Positions 10,685 through 19,698 of a stretch of 64,000 nt of DNA are shown piece by piece; positions within the stretch are counted from its first letter, which is position 1, and each line of letters opens with the position of its first letter. Both the position numbers and the translations under genes were made by a program. The notes below the pieces were generated by a model. It did not search any database and was not told the origin of the DNA. It saw nothing but the letters and a program-made list of their open reading frames with translations. The stretch comes from Pseudomonadota bacterium (GTDB taxonomy: Bacteria > Pseudomonadota > Alphaproteobacteria > Rhizobiales > Devosiaceae), in contig JAEWGT010000001.1 in the NCBI GenBank assembly GCA_023388175.1, positions 1 through 64,000 of the forward strand, written 5' to 3'.

Positions 10685-12952
10685 TCAGCCGAGGGGCAGG
10701 TTCTGCTTTTCCGCCCATTCGGTGAGCAATGCCCTGATCGTTTGGCCGTTGGCCCCTGCGCTCAAAGCCTCCGCCACCGCAGCCTGAACAGGCTTCAATT
10801 CGAGGTTGAGGATCATTTCCTTGATCGGCCCGATCGAGGCAGGGCCCATGGACAGGCGCGTCATGCCCACAGCCATCAAGGCGAGCGCTTCCATCGGCTT
10901 TCCGGCCAATTCGCCACACATGGTCACGGGTTTGCCGTGACGTGCCGCAGCATCGACGACGAGCCGAATGGCCCGCAGGCGCGGCAGGGCAATAGGATCA
11001 TAGGCCTTGGAAACCCGCGGATTGGCGCGGTCAGCGGCGGTGAGAAATTGCACGAGATCGTTGGAGCCGATGGAGACGAAATCGGCTTCGGGCATGATCT
11101 GGTCGAGCTCGAACAACAGCGAGGGCACCTCCACCATGGCTCCGACCTCAAGCACAGACGGCACGGGATAGCCGGAGCGCTTGAGGCGGTCCATTTCCTT
11201 GCAGATGACCTGCTTGGTCAGCTTGAACTCGAAAGTCTCGGTAACCATGGGCACGAGAACCTTGAGCGGACGGCCCTTTGCAGCCTGAAGCAAGGCACGG
11301 ATCTGGGTCCGCAACAGGCCGGGCCGATCAAGACCAAGGCGAATGGAGCGATAGCCCATGGCCGGGTTCTCCTCGGCCGTGGCCCTGAGATAGGGCAGCA
11401 CCTTGTCGCCCCCGATATCGAGCAGGCGGAAGACAATGGGCCGGTCACCGGCGATTTCCATGGCCTCGGCATAAAGCTCGGCCTGTTCCCTGAGCCGGGG
11501 CAACCGGCTGGCAATCATGAATTGCAACTCGGTGCGGAACAGCCCCACGCCCGCAGCGCCGGTATCCTCAAGCATGGGCAGGTCGGCCACGAGGCCGGAA
11601 TTGTGCAGCAGCGTGATTTCCACACCGTCCCGCGTGACGCTGGGCTTGTTCTTGAGCGCAGCATAATGCGCCCGCCGCCGCGCCGAGATGCGGACCTTGT
11701 CGACAAAGGTCTGCTCGACTTCTGGCGTGGGGCGCAGATGGACCTGGCCGGCACCGCCATCGATGATGATGTCGTCGCCCGTTTCGCACATCGAAACGAT
11801 GGATTGCGCCTGCCCCACGGCGACGACGCCCAGCGAGCGCGCGACAATGGCCACATGGGCCGTGGCCCCGCCTTCTTCCAGCACCACGCCACGCAGCTTG
11901 GTACGGTCATATTCGAGCAGTTCCGCAGGCCCCATATTGCGGGCCACCAGAATGGCGTTATCGGGCAGCAGGCGTTGTGCTGGCTGGTTGGAATTGGTCA
12001 GCACGCGCAGCAGGCGATTGGCCAGATCATCGAGATCATGCAGCCGGTCTCGAATATAGGGATCGGTCTGGCGCAGCATGCGCGCACGCGTATCGTTCTG
12101 CACCCGCTCGACCGCCGCCTCGGCGGACAGCCCATTATCGATCGCCTCCATCAGCCGGTTCACCCAGCCGCGGTCATTGGCGAACATGCGATAGGTTTCA
12201 AGGATTTCCCGATGGTCGGAGCCACCGGCCATGTCGCCATGGTCGAGCATGGCGTCGATGGAAACACGCATGGTTTCGAGCGCCGCATCGAGCCGATGCT
12301 TTTCCGCGTCGGTGTCCTCGGCAATGAAATTGGTCACGACGACGCGAGGGTCGTGGAGAACCACTTTTCCCAGCGCGATTCCGTCGGTGAAGCTGACGCC
12401 GTTGAACATGCGAGGCCGCCTGAGGTCGATATCGGACCCCGGCTTGATGAGATTGTCGAAATCGCTTGTCGCAATCATCTCGGCCAGGATTGTGGCCGTA
12501 GTCAGCATGGCCTCGGCTTCGTCCTCGCCATAATGGCGGTGATCGGCATTCTGCACGACAAGCACGCCCAGAGTCTGCCCGGCGCGCAGCACCGGCACGC
12601 CCAGGAAGGAGCTGTATTTTTCCTCGCCGGTTTCCGGTCGATAGGCGAAACCAGGATGGCTGGGCGCGTCATCAAGGCTGAGGGGCTCGGCCTCGGCAGC
12701 AATCAGGCCGACCAGACCTTCGCCCAGACGCAGTGTGGTGAGGTGTACCGATTCGGCCTTGAGGCCATGGGTGGCGAACAGCTCCAGCGCACCGTCGTCG
12801 CGCAGCACATAGAACGAGCACACATCGGCCCGCATGTTTTCGGCGATGAGATCGACGATCTTGTCGAGCCGAGCCTGCGAAGCCAGGGGCTCCGCCATCG
12901 TCTCGCGCAATTGCCGCAGCAGCACTCTTGGGCCGCCTATGGTCGTGACCAT
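10685..12952 (-). CDS. ptsP: PTSNtr enzyme I, phosphoenolpyruvate-protein phosphotransferase PtsP
   Basis: PtsP is enzyme I of the nitrogen-related phosphotransferase system. It takes phosphate from phosphoenolpyruvate and passes it to NPr and EIIANtr, which regulate nitrogen, potassium and carbon metabolism. The 755-residue protein has an N-terminal GAF sensor domain (about 20-165) that marks PtsP rather than sugar-type PtsI. It then has the swivelling domain with the phospho-histidine motif GGATAHVAIVARS near 360, and the C-terminal PEP-binding barrel with GVGLFRTELQFM and CGELAG. It lies directly after lysC, a classic alphaproteobacterial pairing. Confidence 0.95.
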   Translation of the reverse strand: MVTTIGGPRVLLRQLRETMAEPLASQARLDKIVDLIAENMRADVCSFYVLRDDGALELFATHGLKAESVHLTTLRLGEGLVGLIAAEAEPLSLDDAPSHPGFAYRPETGEEKYSSFLGVPVLRAGQTLGVLVVQNADHRHYGEDEAEAMLTTATILAEMIATSDFDNLIKPGSDIDLRRPRMFNGVSFTDGIALGKVVLHDPRVVVTNFIAEDTDAEKHRLDAALETMRVSIDAMLDHGDMAGGSDHREILETYRMFANDRGWVNRLMEAIDNGLSAEAAVERVQNDTRARMLRQTDPYIRDRLHDLDDLANRLLRVLTNSNQPAQRLLPDNAILVARNMGPAELLEYDRTKLRGVVLEEGGATAHVAIVARSLGVVAVGQAQSIVSMCETGDDIIIDGGAGQVHLRPTPEVEQTFVDKVRISARRRAHYAALKNKPSVTRDGVEITLLHNSGLVADLPMLEDTGAAGVGLFRTELQFMIASRLPRLREQAELYAEAMEIAGDRPIVFRLLDIGGDKVLPYLRATAEENPAMGYRSIRLGLDRPGLLRTQIRALLQAAKGRPLKVLVPMVTETFEFKLTKQVICKEMDRLKRSGYPVPSVLEVGAMVEVPSLLFELDQIMPEADFVSIGSNDLVQFLTAADRANPRVSKAYDPIALPRLRAIRLVVDAAARHGKPVTMCGELAGKPMEALALMAVGMTRLSMGPASIGPIKEMILNLELKPVQAAVAEALSAGANGQTIRALLTEWAEKQNLPLG

Positions 12953-13023
12953 CGCCTCTTCAAGGCGGCCCGCAAAGCCGCCCCCCTAAATTCAGGACGC
13001 GGCCTCGCTCCCCTCGAACGAGA

Positions 13024-14289
13024 TCAGGCGTCCTGTCTGTCCAGACCGTAATAGGTGTGCAGAGCCCGAACCGCAAGCTCGGCATATTCTTCATCTATGA
13101 GAACAGAGGTCTTGATTTCCGATGTCGTGATCAACTGGATGTTGATCCCCTTGTCGGCCAAAGCCTTGAACATCGACGAGGCGACGCCGGCGTGGGAGCG
13201 CATGCCGACACCCACGACCGAAACCTTGGCACCGCCCTTGGACCCGGAAAGCCGGGCATATTCAAAGCGCCCGCCATTGTCTTCCAGCGCCTTGACCGCC
13301 TTGTCATATTCGCTGTCGGGCACGGTGAAGGTGATGTCGGTGGTGGCACCATCATCGGCAATATTCTGCACGATCATGTCGACAATGATGCCCTTGTCGG
13401 CCAGCGTGCCGAAAATGGCAGCGGCGACGCCTGGATTGTCCTTGACCTTGCGCAGGGTGATCTTGGCCTCCGCCTTGGCGAGCGTCACGCCCGAAACGAT
13501 CTGCTTTTCCATGATCTCATCCTCATCGCAGACAAGCGTGCCCGGCACGCCGGGGGTTCCATCGGGCGCGATCTGCGGCGCGTCCGGGTCATCGAAACTG
13601 GAGCGGACGGTCAGGCGCACCTTGTGCGCCATGGCCATTTCCACCGAGCGGATCATCAGCACCTTGGCGCCGAGCGAAGCCATTTCCAGCATTTCCTCAA
13701 AGGAAATCTTGGTGAGGCGCCGCGCCTTGGGCACGATGCGTGGGTCCGTGGTGTAAACACCGTCCACATCGGTATAGATATCGCAGCGATCCGCGCCCAC
13801 AGCGGCAGCAACAGCCACCGCCGAGGTATCGGAGCCACCCCTGCCAAGCGTCGTGATGCGGCCATGGGGCGACACGCCCTGGAAGCCGGTGATCACCGGC
13901 ACCCAGCCATCCGTCATCCGCTTGTCGAGCTCGGTCGGATCGATCCCGGTGATACGCGCCGCGCCATGCGCATCGTCGGTATGGATCGGCACCTGCCAGC
14001 CGGCAAAGCTGCGCGACTGGATGCCCATTTCCGAAAGCACGATGGCCATGAGGCCTGCGGTGACCTGCTCGCCCGAAGCGACCACGGCGTCATATTCGCG
14101 TGCGTCGTGGAATTTGCTGGCTTCGTTGACCCAGCCGACCAGTTCATTGGTCTTGCCGCTCATGGCCGAAACCACGACAGCCACTTCATTGCCCGCCTCG
14201 ACCTCGCGCTTGATATGGCGCGCGGCATTGCGGATACGCTCGACACTGGCGACCGATGTGCCACCGAATTTGACGACGATACGAGCCAC
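13024..14289 (-). CDS. lysC: aspartate kinase
   Basis: Aspartate kinase makes aspartyl-4-phosphate, the first step towards lysine, threonine and methionine. The 421-residue enzyme starts with VARIVVKFGGTSVAS and has two C-terminal ACT domains that bind feedback inhibitors, one from about residue 265 and one from about 345. The start is GTG 14289, preceded by GGAAG; the longer frame adds unconserved residues and crosses a repeat element. No lysine riboswitch is visible, as usual in this class. ptsP follows 71 bases downstream, so the two are probably co-transcribed. Confidence 0.95.
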   Translation of the reverse strand: MARIVVKFGGTSVASVERIRNAARHIKREVEAGNEVAVVVSAMSGKTNELVGWVNEASKFHDAREYDAVVASGEQVTAGLMAIVLSEMGIQSRSFAGWQVPIHTDDAHGAARITGIDPTELDKRMTDGWVPVITGFQGVSPHGRITTLGRGGSDTSAVAVAAAVGADRCDIYTDVDGVYTTDPRIVPKARRLTKISFEEMLEMASLGAKVLMIRSVEMAMAHKVRLTVRSSFDDPDAPQIAPDGTPGVPGTLVCDEDEIMEKQIVSGVTLAKAEAKITLRKVKDNPGVAAAIFGTLADKGIIVDMIVQNIADDGATTDITFTVPDSEYDKAVKALEDNGGRFEYARLSGSKGGAKVSVVGVGMRSHAGVASSMFKALADKGINIQLITTSEIKTSVLIDEEYAELAVRALHTYYGLDRQDA

Positions 14290-14306
14290 TTGGCTTCCCC
14301 GCTGGA

Positions 14307-14350
14307 GCGCTGCCGGCAAAAGTGGTCCCACTTTTGCGGTTCGGCAGCGC
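14307..14350. repeat. REP-like palindromic element upstream of lysC
   Basis: The inner palindrome GCAAAAGTGG (14316-14325) and CCACTTTTGC (14328-14337) is separated by two bases. The outer arms GCGCTGCCG (14307-14315) and CGGCAGCGC (14342-14350) also pair. Elements built around CAAAAGTGG/CCACTTTTG are repeated widely in Hyphomicrobiales genomes. It lies in the lysC leader, so it may fold in the mRNA. Confidence 0.7.
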
Positions 14351-14530
14351 GACACTCCTCAGCCCCCGCCGAACCCGGCGGTACGCTTGTTGTTGGGCGC
14401 GGACATACGACAAAGGGCGCAGGCGATCAATGGGGATCGAACGCCTGTCTGCCGCCGCTTCCTCCCCTGAAGGGGGGATACCGTCGAGCCGCTGCGGCGC
14501 TAGACTGTTCGACTGATTGGAGAAACGCCC

Positions 14531-15766
14531 ATGCAACGCCTGATGACTTGTCTTGTCCTTGGCTTGGCGTTGCTGGCCGCACCGGTCTACGCCGCCGAAG
14601 CGGACGAGGAGAATTTTGTCCGCCTCCATGCGGCGCTCGCCATCGACGCGCAATGTGGCGTCTTCAAGCGATTTGAGCGCGTTGTGCTTGCTGCCAATGC
14701 GTTCACCTACACCGAGGACATGTCGATCAACTCGAACTGGCAATCGGGAAAGATCGACGATGTCGAATATGATGCGCGCATTGCCAGCCTCCAGGCAGAG
14801 GCCAAAGCCCTCGCCGGTTCCATGGGCTGCACCCAGGCAGCCGCGCCCCTCGTCAGCTGGGCGCGCAACCTGGCAACGCCCGAAATCTACAAGTATCTGA
14901 TGATTGCCTTTGAACGGGAATTGGCTCCGGAACTGGCTCAGTCCGCCCAAGCCTACGAGGCAATGGTGGCGCCTCTATATGGCGAGAACTGGCCTCAATT
15001 GGTGGCCTATACACGCGAGCAGGCACAAAAGCTCGTCAACGACGCCAAGGTGGAGGACAGCAGTGCTTATGGGGCAGGCCTGTTCGGCACGGATTTCGGC
15101 TTCGGCCTAGGCGATTATTCTGCTGTGGAGAGCGCGCTGATATCGACTTACAACGTCGATAATCTCTACAACGGCGCACTCTGGACCCTGAATCGGGTGT
15201 TTTTCGAGGTTACCGTCGAGCGGCTCGGCATGCGGGTACGCACTTTCGGCGAGGCGCCTGAGGATGGGGCCAGCCTTATCGATGCGCAAGGAAACCGCCT
15301 GACCGACATCTGGCAGTCGGGTGAAACCTATCTCCTGGCAGAAGACGAGATGCCGGTCCACGCCATGGTTTCCATCGACGATGATGGGGCGATCAGGGTG
15401 ATGACGTTCGGGCCGGGCGCAGAGAGAATGACAGAGGGCTCGGTCGTCTTCATGCATCCATCCGGGCCGATGCCGGACGCCTTCAGCGATGAATACACAT
15501 ATTACAAGAGCATCGACTGGCGGCAGAACGCCACTGTCTACGAGGCGAGCCTCGTCGAGGAGGCATGCCTGGGTGGACCCTGCTTCCGGTTCGGGCCGGA
15601 ATTGTCCTCCGCCCTTGTCGCGGCCGGGCCTCACCGCTGGGCACAAATCGTATTCCGGAGCGATGCCGGGACACCCCTGCCGCCCCATGACAAGCCGACA
15701 CTGGTGCTGAAAAGCCAACTTGCGCGTGAACTGATCCGGCGAGAGGAAACCTTGGGCACGCGCTAG
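14531..15766 (+). CDS. secreted protein of unknown function
   Basis: I do not recognise this 411-residue protein. It starts with a clear signal peptide of about 21 residues ending VYAAEA. The mature part is acidic, with a helical N-terminal half and, after residue 210, a likely beta-rich half containing the segment TFGPGAERMTEGSVVFMHPSG. Two cysteines near residues 39 and 97, and another pair (EACLGGPCFRF) near 347-352, could form periplasmic disulfides. It has its own unit between lysC (divergent) and ubiG. A short spacer with GGAGAAACGCCC precedes the ATG. It is probably a periplasmic lineage-specific protein. Confidence 0.7.
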   Translation: MQRLMTCLVLGLALLAAPVYAAEADEENFVRLHAALAIDAQCGVFKRFERVVLAANAFTYTEDMSINSNWQSGKIDDVEYDARIASLQAEAKALAGSMGCTQAAAPLVSWARNLATPEIYKYLMIAFERELAPELAQSAQAYEAMVAPLYGENWPQLVAYTREQAQKLVNDAKVEDSSAYGAGLFGTDFGFGLGDYSAVESALISTYNVDNLYNGALWTLNRVFFEVTVERLGMRVRTFGEAPEDGASLIDAQGNRLTDIWQSGETYLLAEDEMPVHAMVSIDDDGAIRVMTFGPGAERMTEGSVVFMHPSGPMPDAFSDEYTYYKSIDWRQNATVYEASLVEEACLGGPCFRFGPELSSALVAAGPHRWAQIVFRSDAGTPLPPHDKPTLVLKSQLARELIRREETLGTR

Positions 15767-15833
15767 ACTGCGACAGGCCGCGCCTTGCTCCCGGCCAACC
15801 GGGGCGCGATAAGGGGTGACAAGGAGCGCCCAA

Positions 15834-16580
15834 ATGACCGATACCGCCAGCACCGTCAACGATGCCGAGATCGCCAAGTTCGTGGCCATGGCCGAGGAGT
15901 GGTGGGACCCCAAGGGCAAGTTCAAGCCGCTGCACAAGTTCAATCCGGTGCGCCTGGCTTATATCCGCGACAATCTCTGCGCCCATTTCGGCCGCGATCC
16001 CAATTCCATCCGGCCCTTTAAGGGCCTGCGCATCCTTGATGTCGGCTGCGGCGGCGGATTGCTGTGCGAACCGCTGACCCGGCTGGGCGCCACGTTGGTC
16101 GGCGTGGACGCGGCCGAGCGCAATATCGCCATTGCAAAGATCCATGCCGAACAATCCGGGCTCGATATCGACTATCGCGCCACGACCAGCGAAAAACTGG
16201 TCGAGGCCGGCGAGAGCTTCGACGTGGTGCTGAATATGGAAGTGGTGGAACATGTCGATGACGTCCCGCTCTATATGAAGAGCTGCGCCGACCTCGTCGC
16301 GCCGGGCGGTCTCATGTTCACCGCCACACTTAATCGCACCGCCCGTTCGTGGGCGCTGGCGGTGATCGGCGCTGAATATATCCTGCGCTGGCTGCCCCGT
16401 GGCACCCATGACTGGAACAAGTTCCTGACGCCCGAGGAAATCGGCGCCCAGTTGACCCGCAACGGTCTCAACATTATCGGCCAGACAGGCGTGGTCTTCC
16501 ACCCGCTGGCCGATGAATGGCGCATGTCCCCGGATATGGGCATCAACTACATGGTGCTTGCAGAGCGGCCCAAAGCCTAG
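15834..16580 (+). CDS. ubiG: bifunctional ubiquinone methyltransferase UbiG
   Basis: UbiG performs both O-methylations in ubiquinone synthesis, acting on membrane-bound polyprenyl phenols. The 248-residue protein has the SAM motif LDVGCGGGLLCEPL near residue 67 and the family signature EVVEHVDDV, followed by LNRTARSW. ATG 15834 sits behind AAGGAG and gives the family N-terminus. UbiG next to lysC is a recurrent alphaproteobacterial arrangement; here one secreted orphan gene separates them. Its stop codon shares the tetranucleotide CTAG with the stop of the convergent gene. Confidence 0.95.
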   Translation: MTDTASTVNDAEIAKFVAMAEEWWDPKGKFKPLHKFNPVRLAYIRDNLCAHFGRDPNSIRPFKGLRILDVGCGGGLLCEPLTRLGATLVGVDAAERNIAIAKIHAEQSGLDIDYRATTSEKLVEAGESFDVVLNMEVVEHVDDVPLYMKSCADLVAPGGLMFTATLNRTARSWALAVIGAEYILRWLPRGTHDWNKFLTPEEIGAQLTRNGLNIIGQTGVVFHPLADEWRMSPDMGINYMVLAERPKA

Positions 16581-16948
16581 ACCTTGAGCAGGTCATCCTT
16601 GCGAACCGAGAGCACCAGCCGGTCGTCCTCGACCCGATCGATATGCTCGGGGAAAATGTAGCGGTCGGCGGCGAGAAAGCCCTCGGCATCGAGTCGGACA
16701 AAGCCTTCGCGCAGCGCCTTTTCCTGCATTTCGCGGGGTAACGCATCGTCAGGGTGAAATACATCGGCCAGAATACCGGCCAGGGTATTACGCTCTTCGT
16801 CCAGGACCGGACTGACACCGGCCGCCTCGACATCGGGCGCGCCGGGGGCGTCGTCGCTGATCCGAAATGTCTCGACGGTGCCAATGCTGTTCATGGCGCT
16901 GTCATAGACCTTCATGCCTTCATGGATGGTGTCGGGAATGGCGTGCAT
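16577..16948 (-). CDS. DUF2171/PRC-barrel-like protein
   Basis: This 123-residue cytoplasmic protein has the DUF2171 pattern at both ends: IHEGMKVYDSAMNSIGTVE near the start and ADRYIFPEHIDRVEDDRLVLSV near the end. These beta strands form a PRC-barrel-like fold. The middle carries an insert of about 45 residues unlike the usual compact form. Family members are small proteins often linked to stress and have no known enzyme activity. ATG 16948 follows GGAGGAAAA directly. The gene is divergent from the outer-membrane protein gene at 17098 across 149 bp. Confidence 0.65.
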   Translation of the reverse strand: MHAIPDTIHEGMKVYDSAMNSIGTVETFRISDDAPGAPDVEAAGVSPVLDEERNTLAGILADVFHPDDALPREMQEKALREGFVRLDAEGFLAADRYIFPEHIDRVEDDRLVLSVRKDDLLKV

Positions 16949-17097
16949 TTTTTCCTCCATTGCGATGAAGGAGCAACGGAGCCGGTGCGGACAACGTTCC
17001 GCCTGCCGCTATCGACCCGCACTCTTGTGACCGGCCGATCGAACCAAAGCGGTCCACAGGCCGTTGTCCTGAGGTTGAGACAAACAAGTGACCATCG

Positions 17098-17685
17098 ATG
17101 ACAGCCTTCCTCCGCGGCGCTCTGGCGCTGTGCCTTGCAATCTCTGCTACCCCAGCTTTGGCCCAGTCGGGTGAGGACCGGAACGAGAATGTTTTCGTCA
17201 TGGGCGGACCGTTCTCGACCGGCTATTTCGGCGACACCATCCTGTTCTGGCAGGATCACTACGAGAGCAATTTCTTTGCTGGCGTGGGTTACCAGCGCTT
17301 CTTCTACGAATATCAAAGTTTCAAACTGGGCGTGGAAACCGGTTTCGGGCTGCGCCTTGGCTCGCCGAGCTCGGCAGAAATCTGGGGCGGGGCAGTTGCG
17401 AGATTGACCGAGTTCAATGTCGGCGATTTTGTCATTGCCCCATCGGTGACTTTCGGTCTGTCGGTGGTGACCGACACGATTGGCGTCGAGACCCAGCGTG
17501 CCCAGCAGTTGGGGCATGACGTGCCCGTGCTCTATTATCTCAGCCCCGAAATCTCCATCTCAAACATCAACACGCCAGAGTGGGAAGCGTTCGGCCGGAT
17601 CCAGCATCGCTCGGGCGGCTTTGGCACAATTGCAGATATCGATGGCTCCAACGCGGCCGTGCTTGGCCTCCGGTACAAATTCTAG
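17098..17685 (+). CDS. outer-membrane beta-barrel protein, possibly PagL-like lipid A deacylase
   Basis: This 195-residue protein has a signal peptide ending ATPALAQ and a mature part of alternating aromatic and polar strands. It ends LGLRYKF, the terminal phenylalanine motif read by the BAM machinery. Near the C-terminus it has H170-x-S172 followed by acidic residues (D180, D182) and a GSN segment. The spacing resembles the His-Ser-Glu site of PagL-type lipid A 3-O-deacylases (acyloxyacyl hydrolase family). This assignment is inference, since the family asparagine after serine is replaced by glycine. It could instead be a structural porin-like barrel. Confidence 0.55.
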   Translation: MTAFLRGALALCLAISATPALAQSGEDRNENVFVMGGPFSTGYFGDTILFWQDHYESNFFAGVGYQRFFYEYQSFKLGVETGFGLRLGSPSSAEIWGGAVARLTEFNVGDFVIAPSVTFGLSVVTDTIGVETQRAQQLGHDVPVLYYLSPEISISNINTPEWEAFGRIQHRSGGFGTIADIDGSNAAVLGLRYKF

Positions 17686-17728
17686 GCAAAACCAAAGGCT
17701 ACCCCAAAACGCCTCCACTCAGCACCAA

Positions 17729-17751
17729 CCGTACCGTACGGTACGGTACGG
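17729..17751. promoter_or_regulatory. GTAC pentamer-repeat palindrome upstream of ilvD
   Basis: Positions 17729-17746 read CCGTACCGTACGGTACGG, an exact 18-bp palindrome. With the next bases it contains four GTAC units spaced five bases apart (17731, 17736, 17741, 17746). It lies 91 bases before the ilvD start. It could be a repressor operator or a short tandem repeat. Confidence 0.45.
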
Positions 17752-17836
17752 AAATTCCTTGAAGCCGCGCTGGAATGGGTCTAAACAGAACCAAACACCA
17801 AACCGGCCCCACCGGCAGCATTTCGAGGATACGTCC

Positions 17837-19690
17837 ATGCCCGCCTATCGTTCCCGCACCACCACCCATGGCCGCAACATGGCCGGTGCCCGTGGCCTTT
17901 GGCGCGCCACCGGCATGAAGGACGGCGATTTTGGCAAGCCGATCATCGCGGTGGTCAATTCCTTCACCCAGTTCGTGCCAGGCCATGTGCACCTGAAAGA
18001 CCTCGGCCAGCTGGTTGCCCGTGAGATCGAGGCAGCTGGCGGCGTCGCCAAGGAATTCAACACCATCGCGGTCGATGACGGCATCGCCATGGGCCATGAC
18101 GGCATGCTCTATTCCCTGCCCAGCCGCGATATCATCGCCGACTCTGTGGAATACATGGTCAATGCCCACTGCGCCGACGCCATGGTCTGCATTTCCAATT
18201 GCGACAAGATCACTCCGGGCATGTTGAACGCCGCAATGCGGCTCAATATTCCGGTCGTCTTCGTCTCGGGTGGCCCGATGGAAGCGGGCAAGGCCATCCT
18301 CAAGGGCAAGCTGCAGGCACTTGATCTGGTCGATGCCATGGTGATGGCTGCCGACGAGCATTATACCGACGAGGAAGTGCAGGCGGTCGAAGAAGCCGCA
18401 TGCCCCACCTGCGGCTCCTGCTCGGGCATGTTCACCGCCAACTCCATGAACTGTCTGACCGAGGCACTCGGCCTTTCGCTGCCCGGCAATGGCTCGACCC
18501 TTGCCACCCATTCCGACCGCAAGCGCCTGTTCCAGGAAGCCGGGCACCTGATCGTCGATCTCGCCCGCCGCTATTACGAACAGGAAGACGAGAGCGTGCT
18601 CCCGCGCTCCATCGCCACCAAGCAGGCGTTTGAAAACGCCATGGCCCTCGACATCGCCATGGGTGGTTCGACCAACACCGTGCTGCACATTCTCGCCGCT
18701 GCCCATGAAGGCGGCGTCGATTTCACCATGGACGATATCGATGCGCTGTCGCGCCGCGTCCCGGTTCTCTCAAAGGTCGCACCGGCCAAGAGCGACGTGC
18801 ATATGGAAGACGTGCATCGCGCCGGCGGCATCTTCGCCATTCTCGGCCAGCTCGATCGTGCCGGTCTGATTAACCGCACGGAGCCGACCGTCCATGCCGC
18901 AACCATGGGCGATGCCATCGACAAATGGGACATTTCCCGGACCAATTCGGAAAGCGTGCGCCAGTTCTTCATGGCTGCGCCGGGTGGCGTGCGCACCACG
19001 CAGGCCTTTTCGCAGTCCAATCGCTGGACCGATCTGGATACCGACCGCACCAATGGCGTCATCCGCTCATCGGAAAACCCCTTCTCCAAGGATGGCGGCC
19101 TGGCCGTCCTCAAGGGCAACATTGCGCTGGACGGCTGTATCGTGAAGACGGCAGGCGTCGACGAATCCATCCTCAAATTCACCGGCCCGGCCCGCGTCTT
19201 CGAGAGCCAGGATTCCACCGTCAAGGCCATCCTCTCCAACGAGATCAAGGAAGGCGATGTCATCGTCATCCGCTATGAAGGCCCCAAGGGCGGACCGGGC
19301 ATGCAGGAAATGCTCTATCCGACCAGCTACCTGAAATCGAAGGGCCTCGGCAAAGCCTGTGCGCTGCTGACCGATGGCCGCTTCTCGGGCGGCACATCGG
19401 GCCTGTCCATCGGCCATGCCTCGCCCGAAGCCGCCGAGGGCGGCGCCATTGGCCTCGTGCGGGAAGGCGACATCATCGAGATCGACATTCCCAACCGTAC
19501 GGTCAATGTGCTGGTGACCGATGCCGAACTCGCCGCCCGCCGCGCCGAACAGGATAAGCTCGGCTGGAAGCCGGCCAAGCCGCGCAAGCGCAAGGTGACC
19601 ACGGCGCTCAAGGCCTATGCAGCGCTGGTGACCTCGGCCTCCAAGGGTGCGGTGCGCGATACCAAGGCCATCGACAAGCTCTGGAACTGA
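17837..19690 (+). CDS. ilvD: dihydroxy-acid dehydratase
   Basis: IlvD dehydrates dihydroxy acids to the 2-keto acids of valine and isoleucine synthesis, using an iron-sulfur cluster. The 617-residue length is normal. It has the cluster ligand motifs ISNCDKITPGM and CPTCGSCSGMFTANSMN, with LTDGRFSGGTSG near the C-terminus. ATG 17837 follows GAGGAT and gives the family N-terminus (MPAYRSRTTTHGRNMAGAR). A longer in-frame reading from 17480 overlaps the preceding gene and is not real. No leucine or isoleucine attenuator is visible, but a palindrome (17729-17746) lies upstream. A GNAT gene follows eight bases later. Confidence 0.97.
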   Translation: MPAYRSRTTTHGRNMAGARGLWRATGMKDGDFGKPIIAVVNSFTQFVPGHVHLKDLGQLVAREIEAAGGVAKEFNTIAVDDGIAMGHDGMLYSLPSRDIIADSVEYMVNAHCADAMVCISNCDKITPGMLNAAMRLNIPVVFVSGGPMEAGKAILKGKLQALDLVDAMVMAADEHYTDEEVQAVEEAACPTCGSCSGMFTANSMNCLTEALGLSLPGNGSTLATHSDRKRLFQEAGHLIVDLARRYYEQEDESVLPRSIATKQAFENAMALDIAMGGSTNTVLHILAAAHEGGVDFTMDDIDALSRRVPVLSKVAPAKSDVHMEDVHRAGGIFAILGQLDRAGLINRTEPTVHAATMGDAIDKWDISRTNSESVRQFFMAAPGGVRTTQAFSQSNRWTDLDTDRTNGVIRSSENPFSKDGGLAVLKGNIALDGCIVKTAGVDESILKFTGPARVFESQDSTVKAILSNEIKEGDVIVIRYEGPKGGPGMQEMLYPTSYLKSKGLGKACALLTDGRFSGGTSGLSIGHASPEAAEGGAIGLVREGDIIEIDIPNRTVNVLVTDAELAARRAEQDKLGWKPAKPRKRKVTTALKAYAALVTSASKGAVRDTKAIDKLWN

Positions 19691-19698
19691 TCGCGTCC

